DNA of 64,000 bases from Agriotes lineatus (GCA_940337035.1 CALNHX010002279.1:1-64000), one strand, 5' to 3'; numbered from the stretch's first letter, positions 40,520-53,569 are shown. Notes: generated by a model not told the origin, from the letters alone. Numbers and translations: made by a program.

Positions 40520-41735
40520 ATCTACATTAGTAAAAATTAATGATGTAAAAAATGCGTTTTTTTAAATCAAATAAAAAGCCTAAAAAAACCTTAGAAACAG
40601 CTTTTTTTGTTTTTTATTTATTTTTGTAATTGGCGGCATGTTTTGGTAGGTATAGTTGACGGCAGGTAAGCAAACGCCAAAATTGAAACTTATTTTGATT
40701 TTACATGCTCTTTTAAGTTCAAGAAGACTACAGCACAGACTAGACAAATGTTTAATACACAAAAGTAACATTTTATACCTACTGCCTACTCATATTACGT
40801 ATTACTCTATGATCGAAGAATCAAGTTACGATAGCGATTCATCAGCCATCAGACAGTGACATGGGTAAACTGCATGGATACTGACTCCGAGTCAATTGAG
40901 GAGTCAGCCATGTCTGTTAGCGAGTAATTTCTGCGTTATTATAATTTCTATGCCCACTTTGCCTATGAAATGTAATGCATTATTTTTCTTTAGAAATATT
41001 TGTTTTTTTTGTTATTATAAATTTTATAATTCACTTTCCTATGCAATGTATTATTTGTACTTAGAAATATCTGTTTTTTGTTTTTCCAAGGAATATTACT
41101 TCTTATTCACTACACTTTAACTCTGAAAAAAAAAACGTATTTAAAAAACACGCATTTAAAAAAAAACCACACCACTTCTTTTGGTTGCATCCATGGTAAA
41201 AAAGTACAACTTATAACCCTCACACGTTTTGATATTGGTTTGTTTGAGATTCTAATTTTAATTTTTAATCTGACTTTAATTTGACCTGATAGGAGTCAAA
41301 TTTAATTTTAGTTCTCTTTTTAATAGGTACATTAAGAAAACTATACTTAGGTTTCATACCTGTTGTTTTCTTTTGGTTAATAAATAAAATATATGACGAA
41401 AAAATTGAATCAACTTCCAAAAATACAGCCAGCACTCAAACGACTGCACTTGCTGACTCGCAGAGGAAGTGCACGCGGATCCAAAATTCCGCCGTGTGCC
41501 GCTTTCGAAAACCAACCAATAAAGTTAGCTCTACCCTCAAAAGTCCCTGGAGCTAGTACTAAGAGGGAGTAGACATGCATTCAAAAGAAGGTTCTAATCC
41601 GCAAGCAGCAAAATTAAAAAGGGTCGTTACGAGAGGAATTGAAAGTCGCATATACCACATCAATATTAAACAAAAGATCTTGATAAATATCGCGGAATTG
41701 CACTGTTGACTACCTCACGTAAACTATTCAACTAC
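40520..41735. other. No gene seen
   Basis: AT-rich, with short frames full of Phe/Leu/Asn that I do not support as genes. Confidence 0.35.
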
Positions 41736-41739
41736 ACAT

Positions 41740-42950
41740 TCGATACTACCGAAGAACAACACGGCTTTCGACGGAGTAGATGCGATTTTCATGCTTCGCC
41801 AAATAACTGAATAGTCAATAGGGTATAATGATGCCTTGTAGATCTAGAAAAGGCATTTGGCCGAGCTGGAAGAGCGATATAATCAAGATATTAACAGAAA
41901 ATACTGCAATTCAAAAAATAATGAACATTAAACATCAGTACGGAAAACATCACCAAGGATACGAAAGTGCTCCTAAATCTTGTATCATTCGATCTTGTAA
42001 TGAATAGGATAATTGAATGCGTAAGAAAACTAAAGGAATACCGTATCGGAACAGATTAATTCATCATCATCTATTATGGTTTCGGACGCTTTCACGGCCA
42101 TTGTCAATAAGTAACAAACGAATTCTAAGATTGGACCGTGCCATTATTGGGGCTTCATCAGGAGGAAAAGCAAAAGAGCACGGAAACTCAACGTGTAAAC
42201 CACGCCAGAGGGGAAGCGGTAGAAGAGCACGGTAACTCAACGTGTGCTTTTTTGTTTTTGTTTTTCCTCCTGGTGAAACCCCTTACGAAAGTGGGCGAAA
42301 CGTTGCGTTCTTCGGGCTCAATAATGACACGGTCCAATCCCGGAAGTCGCTTGTTACCGTCTGTTATGTAGACAATGCTCTACTGATAGTAGGCACAGAA
42401 GGTTACTTGCAAAAACACTGTATGAACCCAGGGCAAAATAATTCGACGTGAAAATCGCAGCAACAGGGATAGCAAAGGAATTCATCCGCTGGAAATTTAG
42501 AAGTTGCAATGATCGATTATGCTGTGAATATTTAAATATTCAAAGCAGGAATTTCCAGCTGCCGAGACCTGAACTCGGAAGTAGATAACGAAGTTATAAA
42601 AATCACTTAATAGCCGCTTGGTTATCACACAGTGCGTGGAGCAATAAATACACGAGGCGAAAGAGTATATGCAATAGTGACAAATATTTAACATAAGGTA
42701 CGCGGGGAAAACAGGAAAACACAAGCTAAATAATAATGACAGAAACAAAAATGTTGAGATCTATGTTGGGAATAATATGGATGAACAACTAATGTACAAG
42801 ACGTGTAGTGAATCAAAATTAGACGAAAAGAATAGAACGACCATGCAGAGCGACTGTGGCATTTTGCAAAAATGGCGATTGCCTAAATGATCGTTGGTTA
42901 TTTAAAAGCCGGCGTTAACAGGAAATATTCTTGATCAAAAGAAGAGAAAT
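41740..42950 (+). pseudogene. RTE/Jockey-type LINE RT relic, heavily decayed
   Basis: Scattered RT motifs appear in the right order on the plus strand: EEQHGFRR (about 41750), MLRQIT (41790), DLEKAFGRAGRA (about 41840-41870), and after a disrupted block CYVDNALLIVGTEGYLQK (42353-42405; the YADD box appears as YVDN), then SSCRDLNSEVDNEVIKI (about 42550). Stops and frame changes separate them. Between 42120 and 42330 there is inserted or duplicated sequence with a 50-bp direct repeat (GAGCACGG(A/T)AACTCAACGTGT at 42176 and 42226). Confidence 0.55.
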
Positions 42951-43379
42951 AAGATACAGAGTGTTACCATAATCTATTGGAAATGCGTACTGTACAAGAA
43001 CCGATCCCTTTGATCCACTCCTGCCCTACTGATAATAATCAAATTGAATATATTTTACTTTTTCGTTTCAGTATAGTCCCCATTAAGATTTATACGAGGG
43101 TAATTTATTTTGTTCTCAAACGTAATACGCAATGTCCTTGTACTTGGTACACCGTTCCGTCATCTTGTAAAACTTTATAAAAAATATATTTTGGTTGCTT
43201 GTTCAAGCGCTCATGCATCGCTAAGATGGTTTGGGCGCCCATCTTGCAGCCATGGTGGATCACGGAATATGCAAAATAATAGTTAACATTCGAGGATTCG
43301 GCTACCCCAATTATCGTAATCCTCCTATTTTCTTGAGTCATCTAATTGAGGAGATCAATAGTGTCTGCTGTGCGCGACG

Positions 43380-43819
43380 AGGTTAGTCTTCATCAACCAC
43401 ACTATTTCGACCACCTCGAATCGTTCTATCCGGTGTTGCGTTATGCGTACTTCGCCGTATTGTGCCAACATTCGTTTAAGAATGGTTTTACACATCGGTA
43501 AAAGTTCCAGCATTTCTGAAGCTTCGTGGAAAAGAAATTGTTCCACCTCTGGAAACCATGAATTACCGCACATATCTCCTCATTGCCCGTAGAAACTTTT
43601 TTCCCAAGCAAGATTCTTATAATTTTGGAAACAGTCGGTAATCACACGGAGAATAGGCGGATGCTTAACCATTTCAGAGCCTGCTTTAGCAATTTCAGCT
43701 GTTACAATGGAAGATGTGTGACTGGGCGCGTTATCGTGATGCAAGAAGACACCTTTTGTGTAAATTTCCATGTCTTTTCTCTTTAATCGACTCATGCAAC
43801 TTGGAAATTGAATAAGCAC
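43380..43819 (-). pseudogene. Mariner transposase relic
   Basis: The minus strand reads GVFLHHDNAPSHTS (the HDNA/HHDNAPSHTS second-Asp motif), then the next frame gives HPPYSPCDYRLFPKL, which is the mariner HPPYSPDLAPCD motif with a 12-bp deletion, then GKKF and, further down, a VIHGFQRWNNFFS-like tail to about 43400. Frameshifts and the deletion make it inactive. No terminal repeats were found. Confidence 0.72.
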
Positions 43820-43859
43820 CTGAGATTGTAGTTTTTTTAAATCAACTAAAATTACGTTA

Positions 43860-44935
43860 AAAAAATGTTGTTAATGAAACTGATAAAACAGTGTAACAAT
43901 ACTCCGAAAGAAAGCACGCAAGTTCAGGTAGCCGCAACATAAACAAGACGGTGTAATAATATCAGCGAATAATATCATAGATAATAAATTTCATACAAAA
44001 CCAGCAGAGCGTACAGATGATTATTTTATAAATATACACAAAGATCAGGTCCATCTCAAAACACACCAATTCGACTAATATTGCGAGTAATTTAACATAT
44101 ATTTTAAAATGTACAAATACATATTACGTTAAGTATAACCAATAACAAATTAAACGTGATGCCGAGACGTAATAGACTGCGTGGATGAAAATCATTAACT
44201 ATAATAATTTAACCGTTCAAATGGGCCTTGAAGGGTACCCATGGAGATCGTTAAGCAAGCTACAATTTGCTGCAAGAGTTCGACAGCCAATGTAAAACCC
44301 ACGGGGTTCTGAAGAAACCCAGGCAGGATTTGCTCGCCAGCCAGTGCAGCAAGTTACGAAAGTACTAAAGAGGCACAGGAGCACTGTACACCGTATTCAA
44401 ATAGAGGGGCTAGCAGGCTGTAGAAATTCCACATCCGAATATGAGAGACTCGACGTCGTTGCTTTAATTATGGGTCAAGGACGCCATGTGAACGTCAAAT
44501 TAATGAATTTTGGGGCCTCACACTAGCAGCTAGAATAGCGGTCAACATATACTATAAAGCGTCTAAACACGCGGTACCACAGAGGTTTACATAAATTTAC
44601 CCAAAACCTGGACCACGTGCAAAACCAATTCCGACAGCTCGCTAACCAGGATCCGCCTTAGAAGGCCGTCCAGAGTAGCATAATCCGTCAAATATAGCGA
44701 GGGCTAACCCAATACTTCAAAGCGTAACTTCACCAACAACCGCCAACCTCTGGATGACCCAAAAATGGAAGCTGGCTGCTCGAAACCGTAGCACAAAACG
44801 AAAGAAGGAATGAATACGTCACCCGGCCATTTTCAAGAAAAGCCTATTTTTCACAGTCCATGCATAGATACTGTTGATATCTAGTTGCAATAGTTGTATG
44901 TCGCCGACGCTCACGAACATGATGTATTACTCGTT
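43860..44935. other. No supported gene; possible transposase HTH scrap
   Basis: A 60-codon plus-strand frame at 44344-44526 begins QQVTKVLKRHRSTVHRI, which looks like a transposase helix-turn-helix (VxxxLxxxxSTVxRI), but nothing around it supports the call. The remainder shows no gene. Confidence 0.3.
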
Positions 44936-44939
44936 AAAC

Positions 44940-45780
44940 AATTTGGTAAGTTATTGATTAATAGTTTAAAAATAGAGGTCCGAGATTCGACCCCTGTGGT
45001 ACACCCGATGTAGCACAATACGGAGAAGACGTCGCATTTAAATAATGTACAACCGTTGATCCAAGTATGACCGAAAAAAATTAATTAAATCCGTACTAAA
45101 TCCAAATGTACTTAGTTTATGCACTAAGACATCATATGATTTACTTTATCAAATGCCTTGGAGAAATCGGTGTAGACCACATCAACAAGCCCGTCCTGCT
45201 CAAGAACTTTGGTCACATCATTGTAAAATAGGGTTAAATTAGTAGCGACTGATCGTTTTTTAACAAACCTATGTTGTTCAAGGCATATATAATTTCTAAC
45301 ATGTTCATAATTTTTTTCAAATAATACGTATTCAAATAGGCTATCAATAATTGGAGAAATTATTTTTTTCGCCCAGGAATTACTTTAGTTTCTTTCCATT
45401 TAGTAGGAACAAATGTGCTTTAGACACTCATTGAAAATAGTAAGAAGAGGGTACATAAAAAAGGCTCTATAAGCTTTGAAGAAATAGAGAGGCAAATTAT
45501 AGGGTCCATCGGAATTTTTGGTTTGAGCTGTTCTCTCGTTGGATTGGATTGTCAGTGGTATACGTACTACAACACATTTGTTTGAAGCCCTCAACAATAT
45601 CGGTATTACTAGATAACATATCTTTACGTTCTCTTTAAATTCCGCATTACCACCATTAACAACCCTCTCGCTCTTCACATACAATCAGAATTTATTGGGA
45701 TTTTGGGATATGCTGCGCTCAACCAAATCAATGTTCTCATCATATGCTTTAGTAGTGCAGCGTAGCGGCGATGAATGGCC
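44940..45780 (-). pseudogene. CR1/Jockey-like LINE RT fragment
   Basis: The minus strand contains SDGPYNLPLYFFKAYRAFFM with PLLTIFNECL (about 45510-45430), FVPTKWKETK, ISPIIDSLFEYV, EQHRFVKKRSVATNLTLFYN, DVTKVLEQDGLVDVVYTDFS followed by KAFDKVNH (about 45260-45130), then HKLSTFGFSTDLINFF and a GCTTGVESRT segment where the family has GVPQGSNLGP. Frameshifts are frequent. It is the RT of the same minus-strand element whose endonuclease lies at 47369-48060. Confidence 0.75.
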
Positions 45781-45789
45781 TGACAACGT

Positions 45790-47368
45790 CTGTCGTGCAA
45801 GAGAAAGTCATAAACTAAAATGTAATTGTACAGTGCGTGACTAAACGAGCTAGTAAAGGTGAAATTTGCGATGTGACAGATCTAGTGAAAGAGTTAATTG
45901 TACGCCTGCAGTAAGAAAGATCTGCAATGTCAAATGTGATTTGTATGGTCGAATTGATTAATCAAAACTAACTTGTCTAAACGTCACGATGCAATTTCTA
46001 GCACAGCCGGGTCTATGTCGTAAATGCAGGGATATCGGATAACAAACCCTTTTGCCCCAACTAACAATAGACCAGGCGAAAAAGGAAAGTCAAGTCGGGT
46101 CAACAATACAGTCGTAAACGTTCAAAAAGGGAAAGTCATTTTCGAGGGAAGTTATTTCAACCTCTTGTGCTACAATAGAGCAAAGAGAGCTTAGCTGGAT
46201 AATCCTATTGTATTCAAACGAATAAGGAATATCCCTTCCATTCAGGCGCACCCTATATAAACGCAAGCAGCTTAGTTTTCGAGATCACTTTTTACTTTTA
46301 AGTAACGATCAGATCACTTCATCTTTTCGCGTAATATCACATGACTTAATACCACCATTTTGGAGCAAAGTCGAGGACCGAGGTCAGTTTCCAAGGTCTG
46401 TTATTAATAAATAATTCAGTATAGAAAACCAGGCTACTCACAATTCGTATGTGTATTTTAAATTAATATTAACGAATTTTTAAATGTTGTACTTTGCTAG
46501 TGTGTTCTAAAGTAAAAAAAGCAATGTTACTGTTTTCCACAAACGGTTGTATTTTACTGAACTTAATCCCACAGTAATAAACAACATAACAGTTCCAATG
46601 GTGTAAACCTGTAAACCACTAAAGTAGATTGATTTTTTAATTCTGCTCGCAAGCGCTTATATTCAGGGGAGTGAAATGGCGATTTATTTTTATTTTTGTA
46701 GTAATGAATATAAATGACCACTAGGTTTTTCTTAATTATTACAACGCCTGTGCGTTTTTCTTAGCTTCTGCTGATTTAAAACAACAGCCTTTGCAGTTTT
46801 TGTAAACCCAGGGGCAACGCGTTGACCTGTTTGTTACAAATTATTCCAAGAAATCACTGGCGATAAGTTTGTTCCACCACGCCTGTCTATTTTTATTCAC
46901 CTCTAAGCTATCACTTGAATCTACTATGTCAGTCGAGCCTGAATTGGGGGAAACCCTCATTCTTGAGGCCAGGTTTATCAGCGAAATGTACTTGTATTAT
47001 ATTTTTACACTGCTTTACCGAAATTGTGAGCGAGTTTCCCCATTGACGTGCTTAAATAAGGGGCACTTCCTTGAACAGCAGCCAACTTGACTTAACGTCA
47101 TTGTTTCTTGTTGGCTTGAGCCTTGGGGCGCTTTTTTGGTTTCTTCTTATTATTTTTTTAGATATAAATTCATTTTCAGCCATAGAATTTCCCGCTAATT
47201 TTCCACGCCCCTTTTCTCCTAGCTGTGTGCCTCTATTTGTCTCCTACTATCTGTGCGATGTCGTCGCTCTATCTAACAGGTGAGCGGTCTACACTACGTT
47301 TGTGCATTCTTGCTCGCCAGTCGAGTCATTTTCCGGACCATCTTTATCTTAAATTAATTAATTCACTA
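45790..47368. other. Unassigned block between LINE endonuclease and RT
   Basis: The LINE linker should be here but I recognise nothing in it. At 1.6 kb it is longer than the usual linker, so another insertion is likely. A TATA-like CCCTATATAAACGCAAGC (46253) with AATAAATAA downstream (46405) could be part of an LTR, but no LTR pair was found. Short plus-strand frames at 46869-47419 lack recognisable features. Confidence 0.3.
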
Positions 47369-48060
47369 TTAAACTATGGCGGGAAGAAGGCAGTTTTTGG
47401 TCGCGCTTTTATTATTTAAGTGTAGAATTGGAATAAGGGCTGTGTGATGCAAATCAATTTTTACATGAGGGTCTGGAGTCTCCCCAATTGCCAAATCAAC
47501 AGAACTGAGGATTAGATCTAACGTTTCGTTATTTATATTGGATATATTATAATAAGAATTTAGATTCATTAAATTTATGAAATCATACAACTTGCGCGAA
47601 ATTCGATTACCCTTGGATAGATCATAATAACTGTCCGTGATTCCTGGAATATTAAAGTCGCCAGAAATAATTATGTTGTTTTTTAGTATACACTGAGTTT
47701 TGTGTTCAAGCATGCCTAAATATTGTTCATACTTGCAACACGATAAATTCGCCTCAATGTAAACAACATTTATAAAAAAGGATTACCTGCTATTGAAAAC
47801 TCCACTGCAAGGCTCTGCAGTAGTCTGCACCCATTGAATTTGAAACACAGATGTTACAACTACATATTTATTTCGCAGTGCAACCAATACTCCGCCACCC
47901 TTTTTTTAGCCAAAACAATTTTATCCCTGTCGCACCTGAAAATTGAGTAACTGCCATCAAAGAGTTCACTACTGTTTGTAGTATCATCTAGTCCTGTTTC
48001 TGTAAGCAAAATTGCATCATAATTCTCCAAAACTAAGTTTCAGAAACTTTGTTTTTAATC
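47369..48060 (-). pseudogene. LINE endonuclease domain, degenerate
   Basis: The minus strand reads TETGLDDTTNSSELFDGSYS with IFRCDRDK (from about 48005; the catalytic Glu lies in the TETxL motif), a decayed middle, then IIISGDFNIPGI (GDFN motif, about 47680), SRKLYDFINLMNLNSYYN and LDLILSSVDLAIGE with DLHHTALI at the end, where the family has SDHxPL. This is an APE-type endonuclease belonging to the same element as the RT at 44940-45780. Confidence 0.75.
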
Positions 48061-48289
48061 CTCTCACATTTTGTTAGTTGAATCTAAATCTAGTATGCAT
48101 TAAGTCTTACACTAATTTGAAAAAGCTTATAAGGCTTTATCAAAAAACAATTTAAAAAAAATACTTAGATAAATTTAGTACATTTAGTTGTCAATAACAA
48201 CGTTGTTCCCAGTTATATTTACAAACATAATACATAGTTGCAGAAAAAACGAGTCGAACAAAAATAAAATTAGAAACAAAAACACTGCA

Positions 48290-48440
48290 CACCTAGCCAC
48301 ATAGCTTATCTAGCTCTTGCGACGAATTTAAAACATGTTTTTTGCCATTGTGAATTACATAGATTGAACCAGCTCCAGTCTATATATTTTTTACTCCAAA
48401 CTTATCTGCAGCACAATTCAACAAATCCACTCGGCATTTT
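48290..48440 (-). pseudogene. LINE ORF1 C-terminal fragment
   Basis: The minus strand reads KCRVDLLNCAADKFGVKNI, a stop, then TGAGSIYVIHNGKKHVLNSS and QELDKL. This resembles the ORF1 C-terminal domain (RRxLLxxAxxKxGxKNVWTxxGxIxV). It lies just upstream, in the minus-strand sense, of the endonuclease and is probably the same element. Confidence 0.5.
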
Positions 48441-49741
48441 TTTACGGCTACTCGCTGCGACAGCTAGTCATCGCATGCTAGGACGTTTTTCCAGCTGTTT
48501 GAAACGGTGGTGCAGTTAATTTCAACTGCACGTGTTCCTGCGCCGCTCTCCACCTCAGGTAGGCTTATATTCCCTTTAAGTTAGTATTGCTTATTAGGCG
48601 ATTCGCGTCATACGCCCTAGAAAGTGCTTGGAATCGCCAAGCCCGTTTCACTACTTTCGCTGGGCGCAGGCATGCAGATATTTTGCTCTCGAACCTTTAT
48701 TTGCCACCTGGACCGCTCCTGCTTGTAGTAGCTGGAATTGTATCGCAGAGGCCTAAGGCTTTTTGCTCGATCCTTGCCCACGATAACAAATCGCCGAAAG
48801 TTCTGAGGTAGTTCGGGTTGTAAACACATTTTGTTAAATATATCGTATTTTCCCACCTTCTAATATTTTCTTGAAAAGTGTATAGTTGTATGCGCAATAG
48901 TACATATCCACAGTACTTTAACAATTACGAATTTCAGCAAGGCCTAATAATTTTCAAGGTTTGAAGACTCTTATATTGTTAGGTCTAGATTTAGGTTACC
49001 ATTAAGATGTTCGATATCAGTATTTATTTCTTCGTAACTACTCTTATTATATACTTCCTTTTTATTGATGTTTGTCGATATTGTCGACTTATGTACTCCT
49101 TATTGTTTCTTTGTTTCTTATAAACATTCTTTTGGGTGACCATACGTATCACAGTCTATGTCATTTGTACATTTTTCCCAACATACATGTCGTGCTTTCC
49201 TTCGTAACTGAGTTTTACATATTTTCCATGTCTTCTTTCAGTTTGATCTGTTCTGTATTTTTAAAATGCATTTTTTTCTATGCATGCTCATCATAACAAG
49301 GCTTAACGATACAGTTAGCTACAGTCCAGTGCGATTTACAAAGCATCTCAATACTTTCATCATGGTAAGCAGTCGAAAAATGTAATGAAGCGTATTTGTA
49401 TGGGCGATTGCCTGATGTGCATACAACACATTTACGACCGGTCTTATAAAGACCACTAAAATCTGAGGTTCACTTTAATTCGTTGTTAAAATAAACAAAA
49501 GCGAACTAAAAACTAATCTATTATCGTGAAATTGATAATTTAAATTAGAGAAACAATGACAATACTTAATCCTGTACGAGTATATGCACCGATAATCATA
49601 TAATGTACGAGTTTCAAGAACTAAGTTTGGACAACCGTCTATTTTATATTACAAACGGACCATAATTGATATTTTGTTTTAAAAAGTTAGTGTTTCCGTA
49701 ACGACTTAATGATTGGAGCAAAGCGTTTTTTGCATTTTTTA
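48441..49741. other. No supported gene
   Basis: A coding-looking minus-strand stretch near 48650-48900 (YLRTFGDLLSWARIEQKALG) may be more of the LINE's 5' part, but I cannot name it. The rest is AT-rich without features. Confidence 0.3.
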
Positions 49742-49820
49742 GTCTTGGTAGTTCAGAGGTTAAGCTTGCCGAATGCTGAATCAAAGATCGCGAGTTTTAT
49801 TCCCGACCCTGGCGAGGTCT
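49742..49820 (+). repeat. tRNA-like sequence (tRNA pseudogene or SINE head)
   Basis: TAGTTCAGAGG (49749-49759) fits the A-box consensus TRGYNNARNNG. GAGTTTTATTCCC (from about 49792) resembles a B box, 43 bp away. Arms around them fold partly like D and T arms, but the acceptor stem is poor and no clear anticodon arm is present. A tRNA-derived SINE head or dead tRNA fits better than a working tRNA. Confidence 0.45.
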
Positions 49821-49824
49821 TCAA

Positions 49825-51543
49825 TAATAAAAATGCGATAATCTCTGAAACCTTTTTGTAGCGTTTTATAATTCATGCTGTTTCTAGGGTACTTCGTCAC
49901 CTTACAAAATTAAAAATATTAAAAGATGAACGTTTCGGGGAACATTCTGTCCCAGTTATCGACGAATAATTTTTAATTCAATGCAACTTCTCATTCATCA
50001 TGAAACAGTAATCGCTGGAAACTTAAAAGTCAGAGTTCCTACTAGTTCTAACACGCAATCGAAATTTATAAACAACTACCTGACAGTAAAACAAGGATCA
50101 GATGTCGAAGTAAAGGAAGATGAGACAGCGTATAGAGATTCGGGGATAAACGGAGAATGAGAGGGCAAATCGCGCACATTAAAATTTGCAAGCGAACCTG
50201 TGATCTTTGTCTACGGTGAGAGAAAACTTGAATATGGTTTGCCATTTTTTAAATTCAAGTTTCTACATTGCAAAAGCTGAAAGATTTACACAGAACGGGA
50301 TAATATCGACAGTTCTACGAAAGGGGTGCAAAAAAATTTGAATTTACCGATGAGAAATCAGTAAATTTCTTAACACCCTTTGTATTGATCCAATATGAAA
50401 GAGACGTTTCAATTGGGATAAATCAGAAGTCGACATCGGGCAATAACTACTAATAGGAATAGCGGGGTTTGCTCTGAAATACGTGTTGTCTGAAGAAAAC
50501 ATTTCCAATAGTTCGTTGCTGTCGATCGGTCGACATAACCCCAAAAATGCGAGACTGAGAGACAAGGAAATGTTCAGAAAGGGACACCACGCCTGTGAAA
50601 GTAGCAAAATTATCTGTCAGCGTTCGTCATGGATTAGAATGCAATTATTTGTTACGTTTCGATTGTGCCTCTATATTTCGCGATTATATAGTACAGGTTT
50701 TGTATTTTCGCGCGCTCCCTGCCTTGCTCCATTCCGGCCGAACAGCGACTTTCGAATTGTTTGTCTTCAACGCGGCTGTTTCCTATCAGACGCCGTGACG
50801 GTGACTTTGATTTAGCGTCTTTAAAAATTGTCCAGTGGTTTTTGCGGGCGTGCAAGTTATGGTTCTTGGCCCTCGTCGAATGTGCGGACGATGCAGCCCT
50901 GGCAATTGTATTGAGAGCTATTTTCTCACGCTGAATTGGCGGATCTAAAAGCGCTTCACCAATCGTTATCTACACGTGGCCCAAATTGATCTGGGCAAGT
51001 CTTTCGAAAGTGTTCGCGCCATGTTTTAGCGAAAGCATCCATGATTCTATCTTAACTTTTGAGGGTTTGACCGGTTTGAGTTTGGCTCCTGGACTTTTGA
51101 ATGCTTGGCGGTTTATCGCTCCCATCATCTGGGCCAGTTGCGTGAACACCCGTAGCGGGCAGGAGCTCAACAAGAAAACTAGAATCAGGTTTTATGTTCC
51201 TTTTTAAGTTAAAATATTGAATGCAGCGAACAGTGAATCGGTGCACAGATTTCGCCCGTATTACTACCGAATTCGGTCCCGAATTTGCGACTCCGGCTGT
51301 TATTTACAATTCGCTTCACGAACTGCGTACCTGAATGATGATTTTCCAAACACGAAACAAACCGTATTTATTTTTAAACAGTTGTAGTTTATATTTGTAC
51401 CTTTGTTTAATCTGTTTTGTAAGATATTGTACTCGCAAGCCGAGTTTGTTGAGGTGCACCTTAAATTGCCCAATAATTACTTGAAATTTTTACTAATAAT
51501 TACCAGAAATTTGTACTAAATGCCATTTTAATTTATGATTATA
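49825..51543. other. No supported gene
   Basis: Several overlapping short frames exist on both strands (50344-50855 and 50970-51246) in a GC-richer stretch, suggesting an old coding sequence or retroelement, but I recognise no domain. Confidence 0.3.
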
Positions 51544-52034
51544 CAGAGTGTTTCAAAATTGCACGGATCAAAGGGAAAAAGGGCGTTATTTATGTCCTAA
51601 AACCATTCATTTCAAAGATATCCTTGATTAAAGAATTAAAGATAGCAATTCGTTTTTAAAACGTTTAGATTTAGTAGACTGGTATTTGGTTTTCATTATC
51701 TGTGTGTTTTACTTACAACTGTCAACATTATTATGAGTGACTCAGAAGAAATATTTTACTTCGCACAGTTACTATAAATTTTACTAAAAAAAAACTTGAA
51801 ATAATTTATTTTGGAAGCCATGCTTAGTATTATTTTTCTACTTTTTACTATAGAACAGCGACCAAACAAAACACCAGCCTACTTTTGAAAAAACGGATTG
51901 CTATCTTTAATTCTGTGATAAAGGATATCTTTGAAATGAACGATTTGAAACATATGTTTATTAGAGTTTTTCTCTTATTTTCTTAAGCAGAATAACGCCC
52001 TTATATTTGTTCCGTGCAATTTTGAAACACTCCG
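51544..52034. mobile_element. Tc1/mariner-type element with ~120 bp TIRs (491 bp)
   Basis: CAGAGTGTTTCAAAATTGCA followed by CGGA at the left is inverted at the right end (TCCGTGCAATTTTGAAACAC followed by TCCG), with TA on both sides. Matching continues inward for about 120 bp per arm (AAAGATATCCTTGATTAAAG, GATAGCAAT(T/C)CGTTTTT). There is no coding. Confidence 0.85.
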
Positions 52035-52906
52035 TATACTGTGATATTAGCATTTTGGTATTATTATTTGATACTGCTATCTGTGCATGATTTGAGCTTT
52101 TCTTTCAGGAAATTATGAGCTACTTGATTTTACGAATTCTCAGTTGAATGCTTGGATACACTTGTCGTTAATTGATAAAGATACGTTGCCGCCCTTTTGG
52201 ATTTTAATAATTTGTTAGTACTTACAGAACTGCACGCCGTCTTTCTGACATAGCCGGCCGGCAATTATACCCAAGTAGTCACAAAGTTTGTTTTGTTTTG
52301 AGAGAATTAGCAGACGAATCGATTTGGACGCTAACATATTTCTAAAAAGTATTTGAATCAATGTCCATTAGCAGGGATTAAATCGTAAGACACCTACCCC
52401 TTTTAAAATCTCCCTCTCTTCCGTTCCTATGCATTCTATGTATTTCCAACTTTTGACAACGGATCTAACAGTTCAATCCATAAAATGTCTATGACGTATA
52501 TATATTTTTTGTAATAATCAGCTTTGAATAGTAAAAAACCATTATAATGTGGAGAAGAGCACATAATTGATATTTATCTATTTTCGTGGGAAAAAAGTTG
52601 AATCATTGCTATTAAATTTAGTATTGTGCAAAATTAAATTTGTAAGTGACCTGTAGTCCACATTAGCTTAGCGTAATTAAAAAACTGTGTTCCTTCAAAT
52701 TCCGTAATAAAAAAAGGGGGTTGCCATTTAAAAAAAACATGGATAAACTCATACCTCCTAGGCGGGTCACCCTGTATGTATAGATTCTATTAGAAAAATC
52801 TGTAAAAGGCTTTACCCAGAACTTCCCTCGTCAACATTGTGACACTAAATAATTTAAAAAATCAAATTAAGTTAGGAGTACAAATATCTTCACGTTTCTA
52901 ATAAAT
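52035..52906. other. No gene seen; lone mariner-like end
   Basis: GCGGGTCACCCTGTATGTATA near 52759 looks like a single mariner-type terminus; no partner was found. The rest shows nothing. Confidence 0.3.
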
Positions 52907-53010
52907 TAATAGTTATTTAACCAACAAGTGTGTTAATGAAGGCGATTAATAATCGAAACTGTTTGTAGTTGAGATTATTAATCGCCCATTAACGAACGAG
53001 TTGATTACAT
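52907..53010. repeat. Small foldback element
   Basis: It starts TAATAGTTATTTAACCAACA. GTTAATGAAGGCGATTAATA (from 52932) pairs with TATTAATCGCCCATTAAC (to 52993) around a short AT-rich loop. The right flank (ACGAACGAGTTGATTAC) is the diverged inverse of the left end. It is one of the elements with the shared TAATAGTNATTTAC end. Confidence 0.6.
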
Positions 53011-53111
53011 TTTTTCGTTGACCGTAAAATCTTTTTTTTGTGGCGAACAATTTGATTAATACAACTAACCTCCATGCAAAATATCATCAAAACGTCAAAA
53101 TCACAAAAACA

Positions 53112-53265
53112 GTCAATTAATGAAAAAGTGTATTAATCAAAAACAGTGTATTAATGACGTCTATTAATCCATCCTTTTTTAAAAAAACATTTAATTAATG
53201 AAAAAGAGTGTATTAATCAAAAACAATGTATTAATGACGTCTATTAATCCATCCTTTTTTAGGAA
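53112..53265. repeat. 77-bp tandem repeat, two copies
   Basis: AATTAATGAAAAAG(AG)TGTATTAATC begins at 53116 and again at 53193. Each copy continues AAAAACA(G/A)TGTATTAATGACG with TCTATTAATCCATCC and a T run. Confidence 0.85.
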
Positions 53266-53334
53266 AACTAATTCATTAATATCGAAATTAACAAGAGGAC
53301 AACGAAAAATACATTTTCAAATAAAAAAAAATGT

Positions 53335-53415
53335 ATCCCGCTGGGGTTTGAACCCACCGCATCTGCAGCTCTGCAGAATGCTCGATCCTAACCGAATCTC
53401 CGCAACGGATATCAC
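53335..53415 (-). repeat. tRNA-derived sequence (SINE-like)
   Basis: On the minus strand GGTTCAAACCC is a perfect B box, and about 35-40 bp upstream GGTTAGGATCGAGC has the look of a D arm/A-box region. GCAGAGCTGCAGAT lies in the anticodon-arm position. The acceptor stem does not close well, so a working tRNA is unlikely. Confidence 0.5.
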
Positions 53416-53569
53416 TGTCTCTTCCACATAAGTCCGGCGCGCGCCTGTCTTGAACAGCACGGTGTTATGTTTGAAACATTTTTACTCTTTTGTGACATTA
53501 TCCTTTATCAGTTGAGTCTTATTTTCGGCAAATGCAAAACCTGACCTATGTAAAAGTTACTACTTCCTT

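Noticed and set aside
44344..44526. Transposase helix-turn-helix (VTKVLKRHRSTVHRI)
   Set aside because: The match is a single short helix pattern without any supporting motif or terminal repeat around it.
46180..46480. LTR with TATA box and poly(A) signal
   Set aside because: TATATAAA and AATAAA occur, but I found no second LTR, TG...CA ends or target duplication.
49742..49820. Functional tRNA gene
   Set aside because: A-box and partial B-box are present, but the acceptor stem and anticodon arm do not form properly.
53335..53415. Functional tRNA gene on the minus strand
   Set aside because: The B box is perfect but the cloverleaf does not close; a SINE or tRNA relic is more likely.
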